From assembly GCF_020080835.1 (NCBI RefSeq), contig NC_058159.1, positions 26,322,474 through 26,386,473 on the forward strand: a stretch of 64,000 nt of DNA. Reading direction: 5' to 3'. Position numbers and translations under genes: made by a program. The stretch's first letter is position 1. Each line of letters starts with the position of its first letter. The DNA comes from Cotesia glomerata (Eukaryota > Arthropoda > Insecta > Hymenoptera > Braconidae). Positions 48,377 to 60,826 of the stretch are shown piece by piece. A model generated the notes under the pieces. The model was given only the letters and a program-made list of their open reading frames with translations. It searched no databases and was not told where the DNA came from.

Positions 48377-51300
48377 CACCACATCCAATTCAAGTTCTTT
48401 CAAAAAGTGAAGGAATTTGAACGTCCATTCTACTTACGAAAGATCCAGCTTCAGCAAAGGTGATAAAACTCAAAGAAACAAACCAGTTCATTGCGCATGA
48501 AGAAAATCTTGAGTAGACCTCTTTGAGAGTCTTTGATAACTTGCATAGGAAGCATTCCTTGAGTACTTAAGATTCTCAGTTGATCGAGTGTCCACAATTG
48601 ATCTTATTGACGTAACACACAGGAGGCTGTTCGGCGTATCAGGATAATCGATAGACATTTGCATATCTTAGAGGGACGTACCAAGAGCTGGAGCTACAGA
48701 GGAGAAGGACGACTAAGAAGAAATCGGTGGATAGGAGTGTGGGGCTGAAGAGGGTTGCGAAATAGACTAGATTTGCATTCGAGACGGATAAACCGGAGGA
48801 TCTGTCCGAAATAGCAGTCGGTAGGCCCGCGGCTAAGTGCAAGTATATGGTGGCAAATGTCGTTACGGGGTTGACGGACTCATTATCGTTGGTTTGCATA
48901 TAGACGCGCGTTCTCCTCGTTCTCGTTCTCGTTCTGGAATATTGCGAACAGATATGAGACGGAAGGGAAACACGTGAGTGAGCGTGGTAGAGGAACAGAG
49001 AGATCGAGATGGAGATGGAGATGTAGATGTAGAAGCGAGCTTAACTGGAGGTGAGCTCATCGCTGACCGACTGCCAGCCAAGTAATATGGATACGAGGGT
49101 TGGATTGCACACAATAGCGCCACTAATGCACAACCCTCCCCGTGACTATAGATTGCAAGCAGCCCAACTACTCTGTTCCATTCGCAATGTTCCATTCTCC
49201 TGCTGGCCCTCCGGCAAACTGCCAATACAGGCATTCAATATTGGGCAATATTACCCGCGCGAGAGCTTATCTACGGTTAATGGTGACACTGAATCGCGGA
49301 AGGAACTCGACTGTCCAATCATCCCGGTCATTATCTGAATCAATCAGCCACCCCTGTTTCGTGTTTGACAATTATGTTTTTTAATTCCAGTGGATAGATT
49401 ATTTCTGTGTATAATATAAATTCATTTTAGTCTAAAAATTTCGTAATTGGATGTAGTTTAAGATTAAATATCAAATTTTTGATTCAATTTTCGGTATTGA
49501 AAATTGATAAATAGGTTTTTATTATGGGGGTGAAAGTTAAGACTATTTATTGAATTCTTTAACCTAGATACGTGATCAAAAATATTAAAAACTAATTTTT
49601 AATAAGATAATTAAGAATCAAAAATTATTCTTTTCTACAAAATTAAAATGTAAAAAATTATTTCGATTCAATTTTTCTGAATTACAAAATTAAAAAAAAA
49701 AATTTTAACCCTAAGTTTTCTTTCATTTCGTTGATAAATTACAATTTAATAAAAAAACATTTCTGAAAATAACCAATCGATAAAATTTCTCAAGAAAATA
49801 TTTCAAGAATGTTCACTAGATTTTCCTAAAAGACGTTTTGATGTGTTAGGATGTGTCTGGTATGCCCTGTATGCTGCCAACTGCACACGTTCTAGCAGAT
49901 GATATCGACAGGCAGACGTTACATACTCAGGTTCTCACCCAACACCCCAGCAGTATCAGCACAGCCCATTGCCCGCGAATCCGGGCAATTTCCGGTTTCC
50001 AAGCTGATCGTCACTTTACGACACGTGTAGCGCCTGTAGCAGCAATAGCACTAGTCCTGCAATATGTAACAGCAGATGCACCAGTAGGCCTCACACGAGC
50101 TCATCATTATCCGTATGCAGCAAGGTACGTAACCCGCAAACTGGTCATCACAATCCAATTCGAATGTTAACCTCCATAACCTACTAGGGTTGTCCACGAT
50201 TCATGACGCAATTTCGCGGATTGACCCCACACCCTCCATTCCTGAGGAGCTGGCTTAAGTGGATTAAGGTTTGATTGTGATTATACCACTGCAAACTTGA
50301 TATCATCGCCTAGGAATTATTAACAAGAGGACTAATTTCGAGACATATATCCGTCTATCTGAGCTGAACGTGGAATGGAAGGCATGGAAACTCTGATGAG
50401 CTAGCTGGATATCGCTCCTAACTTTGATAAGTACGTAAATTGCCAATGCTTAATGCAACCCATTGAAGAAGCCTTTCAGAGCCGTTTCAGGTGGAATGGG
50501 AAAGCATGAATAGACCAAAGAACTTCTATTTAGAAGCCCGAATGTAGAATGTAGAATCTACAACCTAGAACCTAGAACTGGTGTCACGCAAAAGCCATAT
50601 TGCTATTCTAGTTACGTCAATATAACGTCCATTGTGAGACACATTGTGTCGAGTTAATACGTTAAAAGCCTATCTGTGTTGAAATCTCGGAAACAGGGAC
50701 GAATATTGCGATTGCCGTTGCGGAATCCAAGTCACCGTAACGAGGTTACACTCGCAATGAGACAATCGACGGTTAATGACTGAGTAATTGAATGCACGGG
50801 AGGTAGAAATTAATATAAATGTGTGCGGATGTATCAATGTATATACACATTATACGTTAGTGTGTTGTCGATGGAATGTAGAAACCCCTTAACCGCAACT
50901 CCTAGCCTGGGGAGAGAATGATGGTTGACGGTGTTACCGGATGGAAAATTATGATACACTGCTTTGGGGATGATGATGATGATGATGATAATGATGATGA
51001 CGTTGCTCGTCATTCAGCCTCCATTCATGATGATGGTCATTAAAGGAAACTAATGAAAGCCGTCTATTTGAATTTACAAAATGCAAGCAATATCATTTCT
51101 TTAGACACCCCAGTTTGATTTTGGCAAACAAGCTATTGCATCGAGCGGCATTTTTCATTCACATTCAGGAAAGAGATAACCGGGTATTTCAATATTTCAA
51201 TACCGAATATGATGAAAGGCTCTGCTGGCATACCCACCCCTTGCGATGCACAAAATTTGACTCGTTAAATGCCGGGCGAAGCATACCGACCCAACGAGAT

Positions 51301-52731
51301 CTATTATTAAAGGATAATTTGTTGCACGGGTCAACTAATAGTAACATATTGATAAAAATCCCGGTATTTCGTTTCCCGTTTGCTAAAAAACGCCAGTGGT
51401 ATCATCATCATCATCGTCATTAATGGCTATGCTGGTTTTTTATTTTATTTTTTTTTGGTATTGTGAAAAAAGGAATGGGGAAAATAAAGTTTATGGAAAA
51501 ATAGTTAAAAACGAAGCGAGCGGCGGAATAACCCCCTGTTGCGGGGAGACACATTACAGGCGAATAAGCCGCTGACAAGAGCGTGCAAATTCTTTTAACG
51601 ATCCTCATCACATCATACCGAACCCTGGAATAAAAAAAAAGCAAACTCCCTTGTGATTACTAAAAAACCTTATTCTTTTGATACCCCAAAGGCACCCTCT
51701 TATATAATTCGAAGCATTGTTGGTAAACTAAATCTTCTTTGTTAATATAAAGCAACTGGTATCGATATTGAAAGCTTGATATCGGTTTGAGGTAATTACT
51801 TTAATTTGGGTTAATTTTGCCAAATATGTCCGGGAAGGGAAAATGTAATATGTTTAGAAGGGTCGAAAAGGGATCCAATAAAAAATTATGTGCAGTAGTA
51901 GAATTATTTTTTTTTTTTGGTTTTCTTTTACTACATTTGGTTGTCGAAAATTGGTATCTGTTGAGAGCTCTGTCTGGTTTTTATCATGATATCATGGACA
52001 ACGTCGATAAAATAAACCGAATTTAGCAATAAATTCGTACCGTCGGGAAATATTTCATAAGGGTGGAATCCATCAATAATAGTGGACCCAAAATAGGAGC
52101 CGAGTTAAGAACATACGTATATTTTGCTCAGTCGTTTCTGGGATCCTGAGTTGCTTTGTCTTGAACGTCGACGAGGGTTCACCCTGCGTCGACGATAAAT
52201 AATGCGATAAAACACGAGTTTGTCAGGGCTATCATGGGGACTGTGACACGGAAAATATTCGCACTTTAATTTTATTTTCTTTAAATAATATCTCGGATTA
52301 ATATTAATGCAATGCTCGGTTGAAAAACGCTGGGATTCTAATTGTAAGTTGATAATCTCAATTCGTATATTTAAAATATTTGATTTGATTAGATTAAATG
52401 AACAAATGAAATTCGTATGAGTGTTTATCGATTCCATCATTCTATCAGGTTAAGATGATTCTGATCGTTCGGAAGGCAATTCGGCAAGACAAATGTCGAG
52501 CGTTATTGTTATTGGCCGGTCATAACCGACGTCTTTATCGCAAACGGTAAATAATTTTGATCGTAGGGGTGGGTAATGCTTTTAGAACTATCCGACAATG
52601 TTGATATTTTCCGTTCCGAGAGAACAAAATTACTTCAGGGTTTTCTGTTTTGTAAAAAATATTATGTAATTTTATTCTTATATTTTTAAAGTAAAAAAAA
52701 GTTATTCGCTGCTTAATTATAGTAAATAATC
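48377..52731. other. Less AT-rich unique DNA, no gene recognised
   Basis: The composition differs from the flanks. Short microsatellites occur: GTTCTC at 48909-48936, GGAGAT at 49006-49030, GAT at 50969-51000 and ATC at 51402-51420. Opposed frames at 48640-49380 and 49850-50170 read no recognisable domain. No splice-supported exon could be assembled. This could be intron or regulatory DNA of a distant gene. Confidence 0.45.
50969..51001. repeat. GAT trinucleotide run
   Basis: About eleven GAT units with one interruption. Confidence 0.85.
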
Positions 52732-53239
52732 TTACGACTTATCAGAGGATAATTATTGGAGCGGGCAAATAAATTAGTACAGATTAATGAATTTTAGAGG
52801 TTCTTTAAAAAATAGATAATATTAATTTTGCAATTTCAATAGTTATGGACCTAAAAATTGTATAGTTATTGTTTTCAATTGTGGATTGTATTTGCATTTT
52901 TTTTTAATTTCGACTTTGATATTAATTACTAATTATTTTTAATTTTTTTAATTTTATTTTTATTACTAAATTTTGTATTTAATTATTACGAGTTATATGT
53001 AGACCATTATAAACAATAATAATGTGGCAAGGCTTTAACGAGATTAATATTGTATGTTTTGGTATGTATGGTATTTGATGTTTGTTTACATGCCGTTACC
53101 AATTTTTGGTGATATGTAATTTATTATTATTGTTTATAGAGCGCCTGAGGATGCAATAAACTATTGCGAAACGTTACGATAAACAAAAAGTACTAATTTA
53201 TTTGCCCGCTCCAGTAATTATCCTCTGATAAGTCGTAAT
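52732..53239. mobile_element. 508-bp MITE with about 48-bp inverted repeats
   Basis: Arms 52732-52779 and 53191-53239 begin TTACGACTTATCAGAGGATA and include GGAGCGGGCAAATAAATTAG; they differ at only a few positions. The interior near 53141-53180 has CTGAGGATGCAATA...TATTGCGAAACG, a small hairpin between a CTGAGGA and a GAAAC word. There is no coding frame. Confidence 0.8.
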
Positions 53240-55034
53240 ATTTATAAATGAGGAGCTGATACACTAACATAATGTAAATAATCTTTAAAAATATTAAAAT
53301 AAGTTAATTAATTGAAGAACCATAAACAATAAATTTTTTTACTGTATATTGCTTTTGTGGCTCCCTGTTACGCAACAAAATACAGTCCACAGTATTGACA
53401 AATTTACTAGCACTTATAGAACAGAAACCGAGTAACTAAGCAATAACAAATTACAACCTAATAAATAAAATGTACAATTTGTGATCTAGAAAACCATATC
53501 AAAAAGTCAATTTTAGCTTTTAGTGCTTACATAAACATAAACCACCAAACATTAACCATCAAGCGTTACGGGTGTAACAAGTGCAACACTCAATTAAGAA
53601 ATATAAATTTTTAAATGTATTGTTCGAAGTATCAATACGCTTGGTATCTTTATTCGAGCATCCAGTTCTGTTGAACATTATCTTTAATCGTCGAATGAAC
53701 CGTAATGTTAATATTGGAGAATTACGAGGATTGAGAATTATTGATGCAGCTGGTTACGGGTTATTATTATTGCTATTGCTATTGCTATTGTGCATTAGGT
53801 AAACGCCTACTACAATAACTAGAGCCTAAAACTTAGAGAGTAATGTCATCTATTTACGAGCATAACACGCGCTAGAATTCATCTATGTACGTAGATATAA
53901 TAATTATGATTATAGTTCATTTCACTATAAATATGTTTATTGTTTCTGTTTATGTTTATGCCCAGCCCATAAAAAATATTGCATTGAATGTTGCTTAAAT
54001 TGACGATATGCAGTTAGTGTCTGTCTATAAAAAAAAAAAATAAAATAAGCGCAGTCGCAGTTTTCATCAAAACGACAGTAAAGTAATAAAAATTTTTTAC
54101 AACATTTGATTGGGTACAAAATAGATGAATTAAATTGAAAATGAAACAGCTTCCTATTTATTTATGTCTCAACCGTACTAAAAAAAAAAAAATTTTATTT
54201 TTTTATCCACGGGGATTTTATATTTTATTTTATTATTAACCCAAGACAATACTGAACGTACGGTCGAAGAGAAAGTTTTACGATTTTTCGCTTTCGCTGA
54301 TTTAACGGGAAGTTTAACGACTTGCATTATCAACTCAAATACGTCGGGAATAGAAAAAGTGGAGGATAGTGGAGGACATAACAGGAAGAAGAGCGATGCG
54401 TTTTCTGTAGACATACACGCAAGTATTATCGAGTTACATCTAATCATCATAACCTACTCGTAATGTTATGGTAAGGGTTATAGGACAGGACGCCAAGTGC
54501 CGAACAACGAACAACCAGCAAATGTATTATATGTGGAGAATGTAAAAGTTTAATATCCCCCGGCCCGGTTTACGATTCTATGACACATCTCTTGTTATAT
54601 GTTGTACATATGTGTATTCAGCACATTTCAGCCCCGATGGATGACTTTTATATCGCGATAGCCGATTTTTAAAATCAAGTGGAAATTGATTGTGGCTTTT
54701 ATGGAAATTAAAAAAAAAATTGTATATTTAGTTTGTGCAGTTGTCGATGCGATTTATTTTAGATTGACATTTAAAAAAAGTTTTATAAATTATACGCTAT
54801 TATATATAGAAAAATGTATAGAGAAGGGGAGGGGAAAAAAATAGGAAACCTTAAAAATTTCCTAAAAAATTTTTTTACGCTAAAAAACTTCTAAAATGTT
54901 AAAAAAATATTTTAACATTATGTAGCGCTATTTTGTAGAAAAAAATTAATTTTTTTATTTATTGTTACAGAAATTTAATAATTTCTATTCTTATACAAGG
55001 AAGAGATTGGAACCAACAATGGTGCATTGAAAAA
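53240..55034. other. Intergenic stretch, no gene recognised
   Basis: It holds a GCTATT microsatellite at about 53760-53790. The frames at 53580-53800 and 54178-54450 show no domain or splice support. Confidence 0.45.
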
Positions 55035-55168
55035 AATAGTATATTACACTACAAGGGCAGAAAGTTGAGAGCCCTGAACTGCGCGACATGATGCCCTCGG
55101 CTTCGCCTCGGGCATCATGGCGCGCAGTGCAGGAATCTCAACTTTCTGCCCTTGTAGTGTATACTAGT
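55035..55168. mobile_element. Palindromic unit F, tip GCGAAGC on the minus strand
   Basis: AATAGTATATTACACTACAAGG at the left pairs with CCTTGTAGTGTATACTAG at the right; arms of about 60 bases run through GGGCAGAAAGTTGAGA and ATGATGCCC. The tip CCTCGGCTTCGCCTCGG (GCTTCGC at 55100-55106) is identical to that of unit E, 16 kb away, while the arms differ. Confidence 0.82.
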
Positions 55169-55218
55169 TTTCTTGCTATCCGGTCAAAAGTATGCAAAAA
55201 ATTGTGTTGAAAAAAATT

Positions 55219-55283
55219 GATGCCTGCCCCCGACATTTGCGGCACGAGCGAAGCGAGTGCTGCTGGTCGGGAGGGCAGGCATC
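55219..55283. mobile_element. Palindromic unit G, tip GCGAAGC
   Basis: GATGCCTGCCC at the left pairs with GGGCAGGCATC at the right, then CCGAC with GTCGG, then GCAC with GTGC, closing on GAGCGAAGCGA with GCGAAGC at 55248-55254. It lies 50 bases after unit F. Its shoulder resembles that of the hairpin in unit B. Confidence 0.75.
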
Positions 55284-55756
55284 AAATACACCTGTTAATA
55301 AAGATACTAATTTATAATTTATCATATTACTACTTTCTTCTGAGAAAAGATCTTAATTTAATTAAATAAACTTAAAGTTATAAATATATTATAAATCAAC
55401 TCTGATTTTAAGAATAAAAAAAAAAAAAATGAAATAATAAACGTAAAATGCATAGAAAAAAAAATTAAGAAAAAAATCTGTTTGTGTATTTTTTCAAATA
55501 ATTATTTGTTCAATAATGAATTTATTTATTTGAGAATATCTATCAGAATAAAAAATATTTCTCGTTTCTTTTGGTAATTTAACTATTAAACAAGTCTCAT
55601 TTCATTAAAATAAATATTTATTTTCTATAATTGACTTAGTTTCAACCTAAAATCATTAACACATAACAAGACAGATGAAAATTAAATTAGCCGACATTTG
55701 AAACTTTTTATAATTTATTTTATTGATAAATAATTTTTAAAAAATTAAAACAAAAA
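55284..55756. other. AT-rich spacer, nothing recognised
   Basis: Homopolymer-rich DNA with no gene or repeat ends that I can support. Confidence 0.45.
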
Positions 55757-56415
55757 TTTTTACATGTAGAAAATTTCAAAAATTATACGTGGAATTTTTT
55801 AAAAATAGTTTTTTAGTTCTAGTTTTTAATTAATAAAAAAATCAAAAATTGTTGAGTGTCGGTTAACTTAATTTTCATGATATCCACAGATTCGGTAGTA
55901 ACCGATATGATTGTTTATGATTTTCGGAAATTAAAAAAAATTTTATTGTAAATTTAAAAATTAAAAAAAAATTTTTAGAACGTACTTGGTGTGCGTTATT
56001 GTGTATTTCAATTTTTTTAAAGTCCTAGTAAATAGATTTTACGAATTTCATTAAAAGTAAAATATTTTGCAACCACGCACACTAAATACGTTCTAAAATT
56101 TTTTTTTTATTTTTAAATTTACAATAAAATTTTTTTTAATTTCCGAAAATCATAAACAATCATATCGGTTACTTAGATTTTTTAATTTTTTTATTTTCTA
56201 TCTTTTTGTAAAGAAAAAAAAAAATTTTTTTTTCCGAATAGTCTTATGAACGTGGACTTGGCGCGACTTTTTTACAGTGAAACTGTTTTTGTTCGGATTA
56301 AAATTAACCGACGTACAACAATTTTTGATTTTTTTTTTTTTTATTAAATTAGAACAAAAAAAAATATTCTTACAAAATTGCATGTATAATTTTTATAATT
56401 TTCTACATGTGAAAT
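55757..56415. mobile_element. Foldback element hosting a second foldback
   Basis: Outer arms about 55757-55880 and 56300-56415 pair through ACATGTAGAAAATT, AATTATAC and CAAAAATTGTTG...CGGTTAA words. The inner element at about 55900-56298 is a copy of the palindrome at 60311-60826 that lacks roughly the first 110 bases of its left arm. There is no coding capacity; the frame over 56198-56383 is a homopolymer effect. Confidence 0.65.
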
Positions 56416-57889
56416 TTTTTCAATAAATTTTTTTTCGACCGGCGTAGTAAGAAAAATTTTTTTTTATTTAAGTAAATTTTACTCGATTTAAGAATCAAAT
56501 CCACATAAAAAAAAATTTTCCTTGAATTAATCATTGAATTACAATTTTCAATTTTCAATTTTTCTCACCAAATTATTTTGATCTTATGACATTAATTAAC
56601 AATTATGAACAACCACAACGCTCGTTAAAATATCTGAGGTTTCAGGTCCATGCAAACTGACTCTATACTGAACGGATGTTGGGCACGAAACGCTAATAAA
56701 TGTGATAAAGTCTCTAGTCTGCAGACAAACTACACCCTAAAATATCCGGATAGATGGACGTAGATAAATATGTAGACAGGAGAATCATGGCGTCTATACT
56801 AGTACGTAGGATTGACTGCTATTATACAATCCATACACACATACATATGGAAGCAAGACCTAAACATGATGTTTTGGAGCAGCAGATAGAAGAGCCTAGT
56901 ACAACACACACTAGATGCTACTAGTTGGAGTTAGAGTTGGAGTTGGGTTAGTTGGATTTAGTTTTCGAGTTTATGTTCCTCGGCTTCCTGAGTTAACCAA
57001 CCGCGTAAACGCGTACCGTTCTCGTCCAAGCACTTGGGTCATATTATATTACGCGATAAATATTAAACCGGATATGTTGTCGGATTCGAAATAGAGGAAT
57101 TAAAATAAGGGATTCAATATAACCGGGTTAGTATTAAAGCTCGACAAATTTCAGAAGTTTTGTGCTTTAATGAATTTATTTTCATATTTTCGAGACATAC
57201 GGCTTTGAGAATTAATTAATCAATTACTTATAATAAATAGTAAGTGCTTGATAGAATCGTCTATAAGAAAAGAAATTTTGTAGAAAAGAAGTCGAATGAG
57301 ATAGCAATTTATCTGGAGCTGATATCCTTGATGTTCTTTTTATTTTATAAGTTCAAGTCTAAGTCTTACACCTTCGCCCGAGGGAAAAGCTAATAAACCG
57401 GGTAAACATCGAGCTAGAGCTGGATGTCGATCAAGTCTACGGGCTTGAGGGCGAGTCTAAGAAAGAGGTGCAAGTTCGCCCTTATCGTTAGCTTGGACTT
57501 TGACCCTCGACCTGCGGCCAGGCTTCAGTCATTTGTTGATGTCCTCGATAAATCGAATCGAAGGAGAGAAAGAGAGAAAGTGAAAAAGGCAGGATGACCA
57601 CGATGACTAAGTTGCCGAATAGAGTGAGGCTAGAGGCTACTGGCACAAAAAATGCCTCGTAATAAATGAGCGTATGTCAAGTGAATTAAGTTATTTGTTT
57701 GATTGTTCGACAATTGATTTGTTATCGTTAACATGTGATGTATGGGGCTATAAATCTCCAGGAGGATTTTTTTATGCAGAAAACTAATGGATTTCTTTGT
57801 CTTCTTTGGAAGCTTTTTGTTTGTTTATTGGGAATATTTTTGGATGAAAAATTGAATTTTAATTTTAGAAAAATAAAATTAATTTTCTA
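56416..57889. other. Unique DNA, no gene recognised
   Basis: A GGAGTT-type short repeat lies at 56929-56960. The stretch 57350-57660 is richer in G+C but has no supportable exon. Confidence 0.45.
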
Positions 57890-59013
57890 CACGGAGAGAA
57901 ATTTATAGGAACCTTTCCAAAAATTATGGGAATGGTTCCTATAATAAAATGATCATTATAGGCATCAATCCTATACTCATTATGGGAACCATACTCATAG
58001 TTTATTGGAAACGTTTCTATACAATAATGGAATAGCTTCAATATATTATGGGAATGGTTCCTATAATATTATGGGAATGGTTCCTGAAATATTATAGGAA
58101 TGGTTCCTATAATATTATGGGAATAACGCACGTAATAATAGAAAAAAGTTTATTTTCTTAATAATGAAGCAATCACTTCAAAAATATAAAGTAATTATTG
58201 TATATTTTTTTGCTAATAAATTTTTTTTTTGTAAAAAAAAATTGATCTTTCACTAGAGTGAAAAAATTTCTTTTTCATAATTTTTATTCACGTGTCTATT
58301 AATCGTAAATTGTTTATTCCAGCTCAGTTATTATTGTGTTAAATAATATTAAAAAATATTGTAGCAATTCTAAAGTTTCTCTAATAAAAGGGATATTTTC
58401 TCACTATACAATTAAAGGAGCAAAATAGATATGGAAATTCATCGTTTATTTTTACAATTTCATTTTATTTTTAAAGCAAATTATTTATTAACAATACATA
58501 CGTTGAGCCGCAAAAACATGTGAAAATTTGGAATTTCAAAACCATTGGAAATTTTATTTTGTTTAAGAAATTTTTTTGTTAATTAATTTTTTTTTTTTTT
58601 TTAATTAATTTTATTTTAATTTACAAGCATGTATACCATTAAAGATTAAAAAAATATCAACTGCTACAACTAATTAATTTAATAATAATAAATATTATTA
58701 CTGATAACATTTTTATCAATTTATATATTATAAAAAAAGAATCATTTAATCAAAAAAAAAAAAAAATAAATTCAGTTAAAAATAATTAATTAAATACCAC
58801 AGTTATGTGAAAAAAAATTACTCCAATATTATTAGGCATCATTCCTATAATATTATGGAAACTATTTCTGTATATTATGGGAATCATAATTATAGTAACA
58901 TTTCCCAAAAATTATGGGTACAATTCCCATAATTTAAGTAATCGCTTCTAAAATAGTATAGGAAAATATTTCATTAATATTCTAGGAATGATTTCCACAT
59001 TTTTCTCTCCGTG
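57890..59013. mobile_element. 1.12-kb TA-flanked element with ATTATGGGAATGG subrepeats, copy 2
   Basis: Same family as 21060-22087, in the same orientation. Ends are CACGGAGAGAAA and the complement of TTTCTCTCCGTG with TA outside (57888-57889 and 59014-59015), a perfect end pair where copy 1 has one change. Both outer thirds align with copy 1; about 58505-58830 is different from the matching part of copy 1. Confidence 0.85.
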
Positions 59014-59146
59014 TATGAGAGCTTTAAAGTTTGAGTGTAAGTAATTGCTAAAAGTGTTCAATTATGAACAAAATAAAAATACTAACTTGAGATATAAATT
59101 TTGATTAGAGAATCATAAAAAATAATTGATAAATTTTTTCTCCTAG

Positions 59147-59414
59147 CTTTATGTTTTTGCACGGTGCAATGAATTTAATGCATGAAAATAAAAAAAAATC
59201 GATTTTAGATATCGGATCACTCGTAAATCTCGGGTTAACGGTGTATAGTACGATAGCCGCATGTATAACGACGGGCATCGCGGGTACCACGTTTTACGAC
59301 TCTATTTTCGATGCACCGTCGGCGGAGCTTTACGCGAGGAATATGCTAAATCGTGTGCCCGCGGAAAAACTCGGGTATTTCCTCTCGATGCAAATTTCCC
59401 AAGTTGAGAGCTGA
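59147..59414 (+). CDS. Possible 3'-terminal coding exon, unknown protein
   Basis: TTTTTTCTCCTAG at 59134-59146 is a strong splice acceptor. From there the frame runs 88 codons, including an ATG at 59151, to TGA at 59412. Unlike neighbouring frames it has mixed third positions and many CG-containing codons (ACG, GCG, TCG) in otherwise AT-rich DNA, which favours real coding sequence. Residues about 25-48 after the ATG are hydrophobic and could span a membrane; the last 35 residues are amphipathic with a Tyr-Ala-Arg-Asn stretch. I do not recognise the family, and no upstream exon was found, so this may be the last exon of a gene that lies partly beyond the element at 57890-59013, or a gene fragment. 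Confidence 0.42.
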
Positions 59415-59906
59415 GTCCTGAGTTTCACCAATCTAATGAATATCTCTTTTCAACAGCGAGTCGCTTCTAGGGCGCAAATCGTTTGGACCAATTTAACTTT
59501 TTTTTTAACCCTCATTTCTCGGGAGTTTTTCTTCTCATTCCCAAGCTCCAAACGGAATTTCTCGATTCGGTAATATAGTACATACCGGTGCTATTTCGAT
59601 GCAAAGCAAGTCATATCACTTTGCCGTTGAATCAAATAGAGTTTTTGCTTTTTTTATTTTTATTTTATTTCTTCAAAATAACAGATCATTCATTACTTTT
59701 CATTCTTCTGTTTCTTCACATCAGTATTTTATTCAGTCATTTGGTGGCTCGTCATGAAAAAATGTCTGATATGGTCATATGGGACCATATAAGAAAATTT
59801 AATATGTCCACATGTGACTTGATATAAACATTAACTATATTAGAAGATATAGTAATAAAAATATATTTTTATGCGTAATATATAAATTTTTATGTTTTTT
59901 TATGTA
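59415..59906. other. Downstream flank, nothing recognised
   Basis: TTTTCAACAG at 59447-59456 could be another acceptor, but the frame after it ends quickly. The rest is T-rich. Confidence 0.4.
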
Positions 59907-60310
59907 CATAGAAAAAAAGGTTCACTTGAGCCAAGAAAATATTTTTCTTCCTAGTTATTTTCTTGAGCGAAAACAAAATTTTTTTTTTTGACAAGAAATT
60001 TCACTTATTCCAACAAAATTAATTCTCTTGCTTTAAGAAATACGTATTTTGATCCAAGAAAATTTATTTAAGTCAAGAAAATCTTGTTGTTTTGAGAAAA
60101 TTCAGCCTCTTGTTCCAAAAAATTTAGTTCTTGATAGAAGTAAATTTTCTTGTCTTGAGAAAATTTCTCTCTTGCTCCAAAAAATTAAATATAAAAATAG
60201 AAGTAAATTTTCATAAATATTTTTATTGATTAACATGTCAAATGGGAAGATCAAATAATATTGAATCATTTTTTTTCATTCAATATGTATAATTGAACGT
60301 TAAAATAATA

Positions 60311-60826
60311 TCCGAACAAAAACAGTTTCACTGTAAAAAAGTCGCGCCAAGTCCACGTTCATAAGACTATTAGGAAAAAAAAATTTTTTTTTTTCTTTAA
60401 AAAAAGATACAAAATAAAAAAATTAAAAAATCCAAGTAACCGATATGATTGTTTATGAATTTCGAAAATTAAAAAAAATTTTATTGTAAGTTTAAAAATT
60501 AAAAAAAAAATTTTAGAACGTATTTAGTGTGCGTGGTTGCAAAATATTTTACTTTTAATGAAATTCGTAAAATCTATTTACTAGGACTTTAAAAAAATTG
60601 AAATAGACAATGACGCACACCAAGTACGTTCTAAAATTTTTTTTTTAATTTTTAAATTTACAATAAAATTTTTTAATTTCCGAAAATCAAAAACAATCAT
60701 ATCGGTTACTTGGATTTTTAATTTTTTATTTTGTATCTTTTTAAAGAAAAAAAATTTTTTTCCTAATAGTCTTATGAACGTGGACTTGGCGCGACTTTTT
60801 TACAGTGAAACTGTTTTTGTTCGGAT
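60311..60826. mobile_element. 516-bp foldback element with about 220-bp arms
   Basis: It begins ATCCGAACAAAAACAGTTTC and ends with the exact complement. Both arms carry AAGTCGCGCCAAGTCCACGT, CCGATATGATTGTTT and ACGCACAC-AA-TACGT. The unpaired centre is about 60540-60625. A truncated copy is at 55900-56298. Confidence 0.88.

Noticed and set aside
53141..53175. A working hammerhead ribozyme
   Set aside because: The core is offset by one base and no stem III or cleavage site could be found, so it is kept only as a low-interest observation and not annotated as an RNA.
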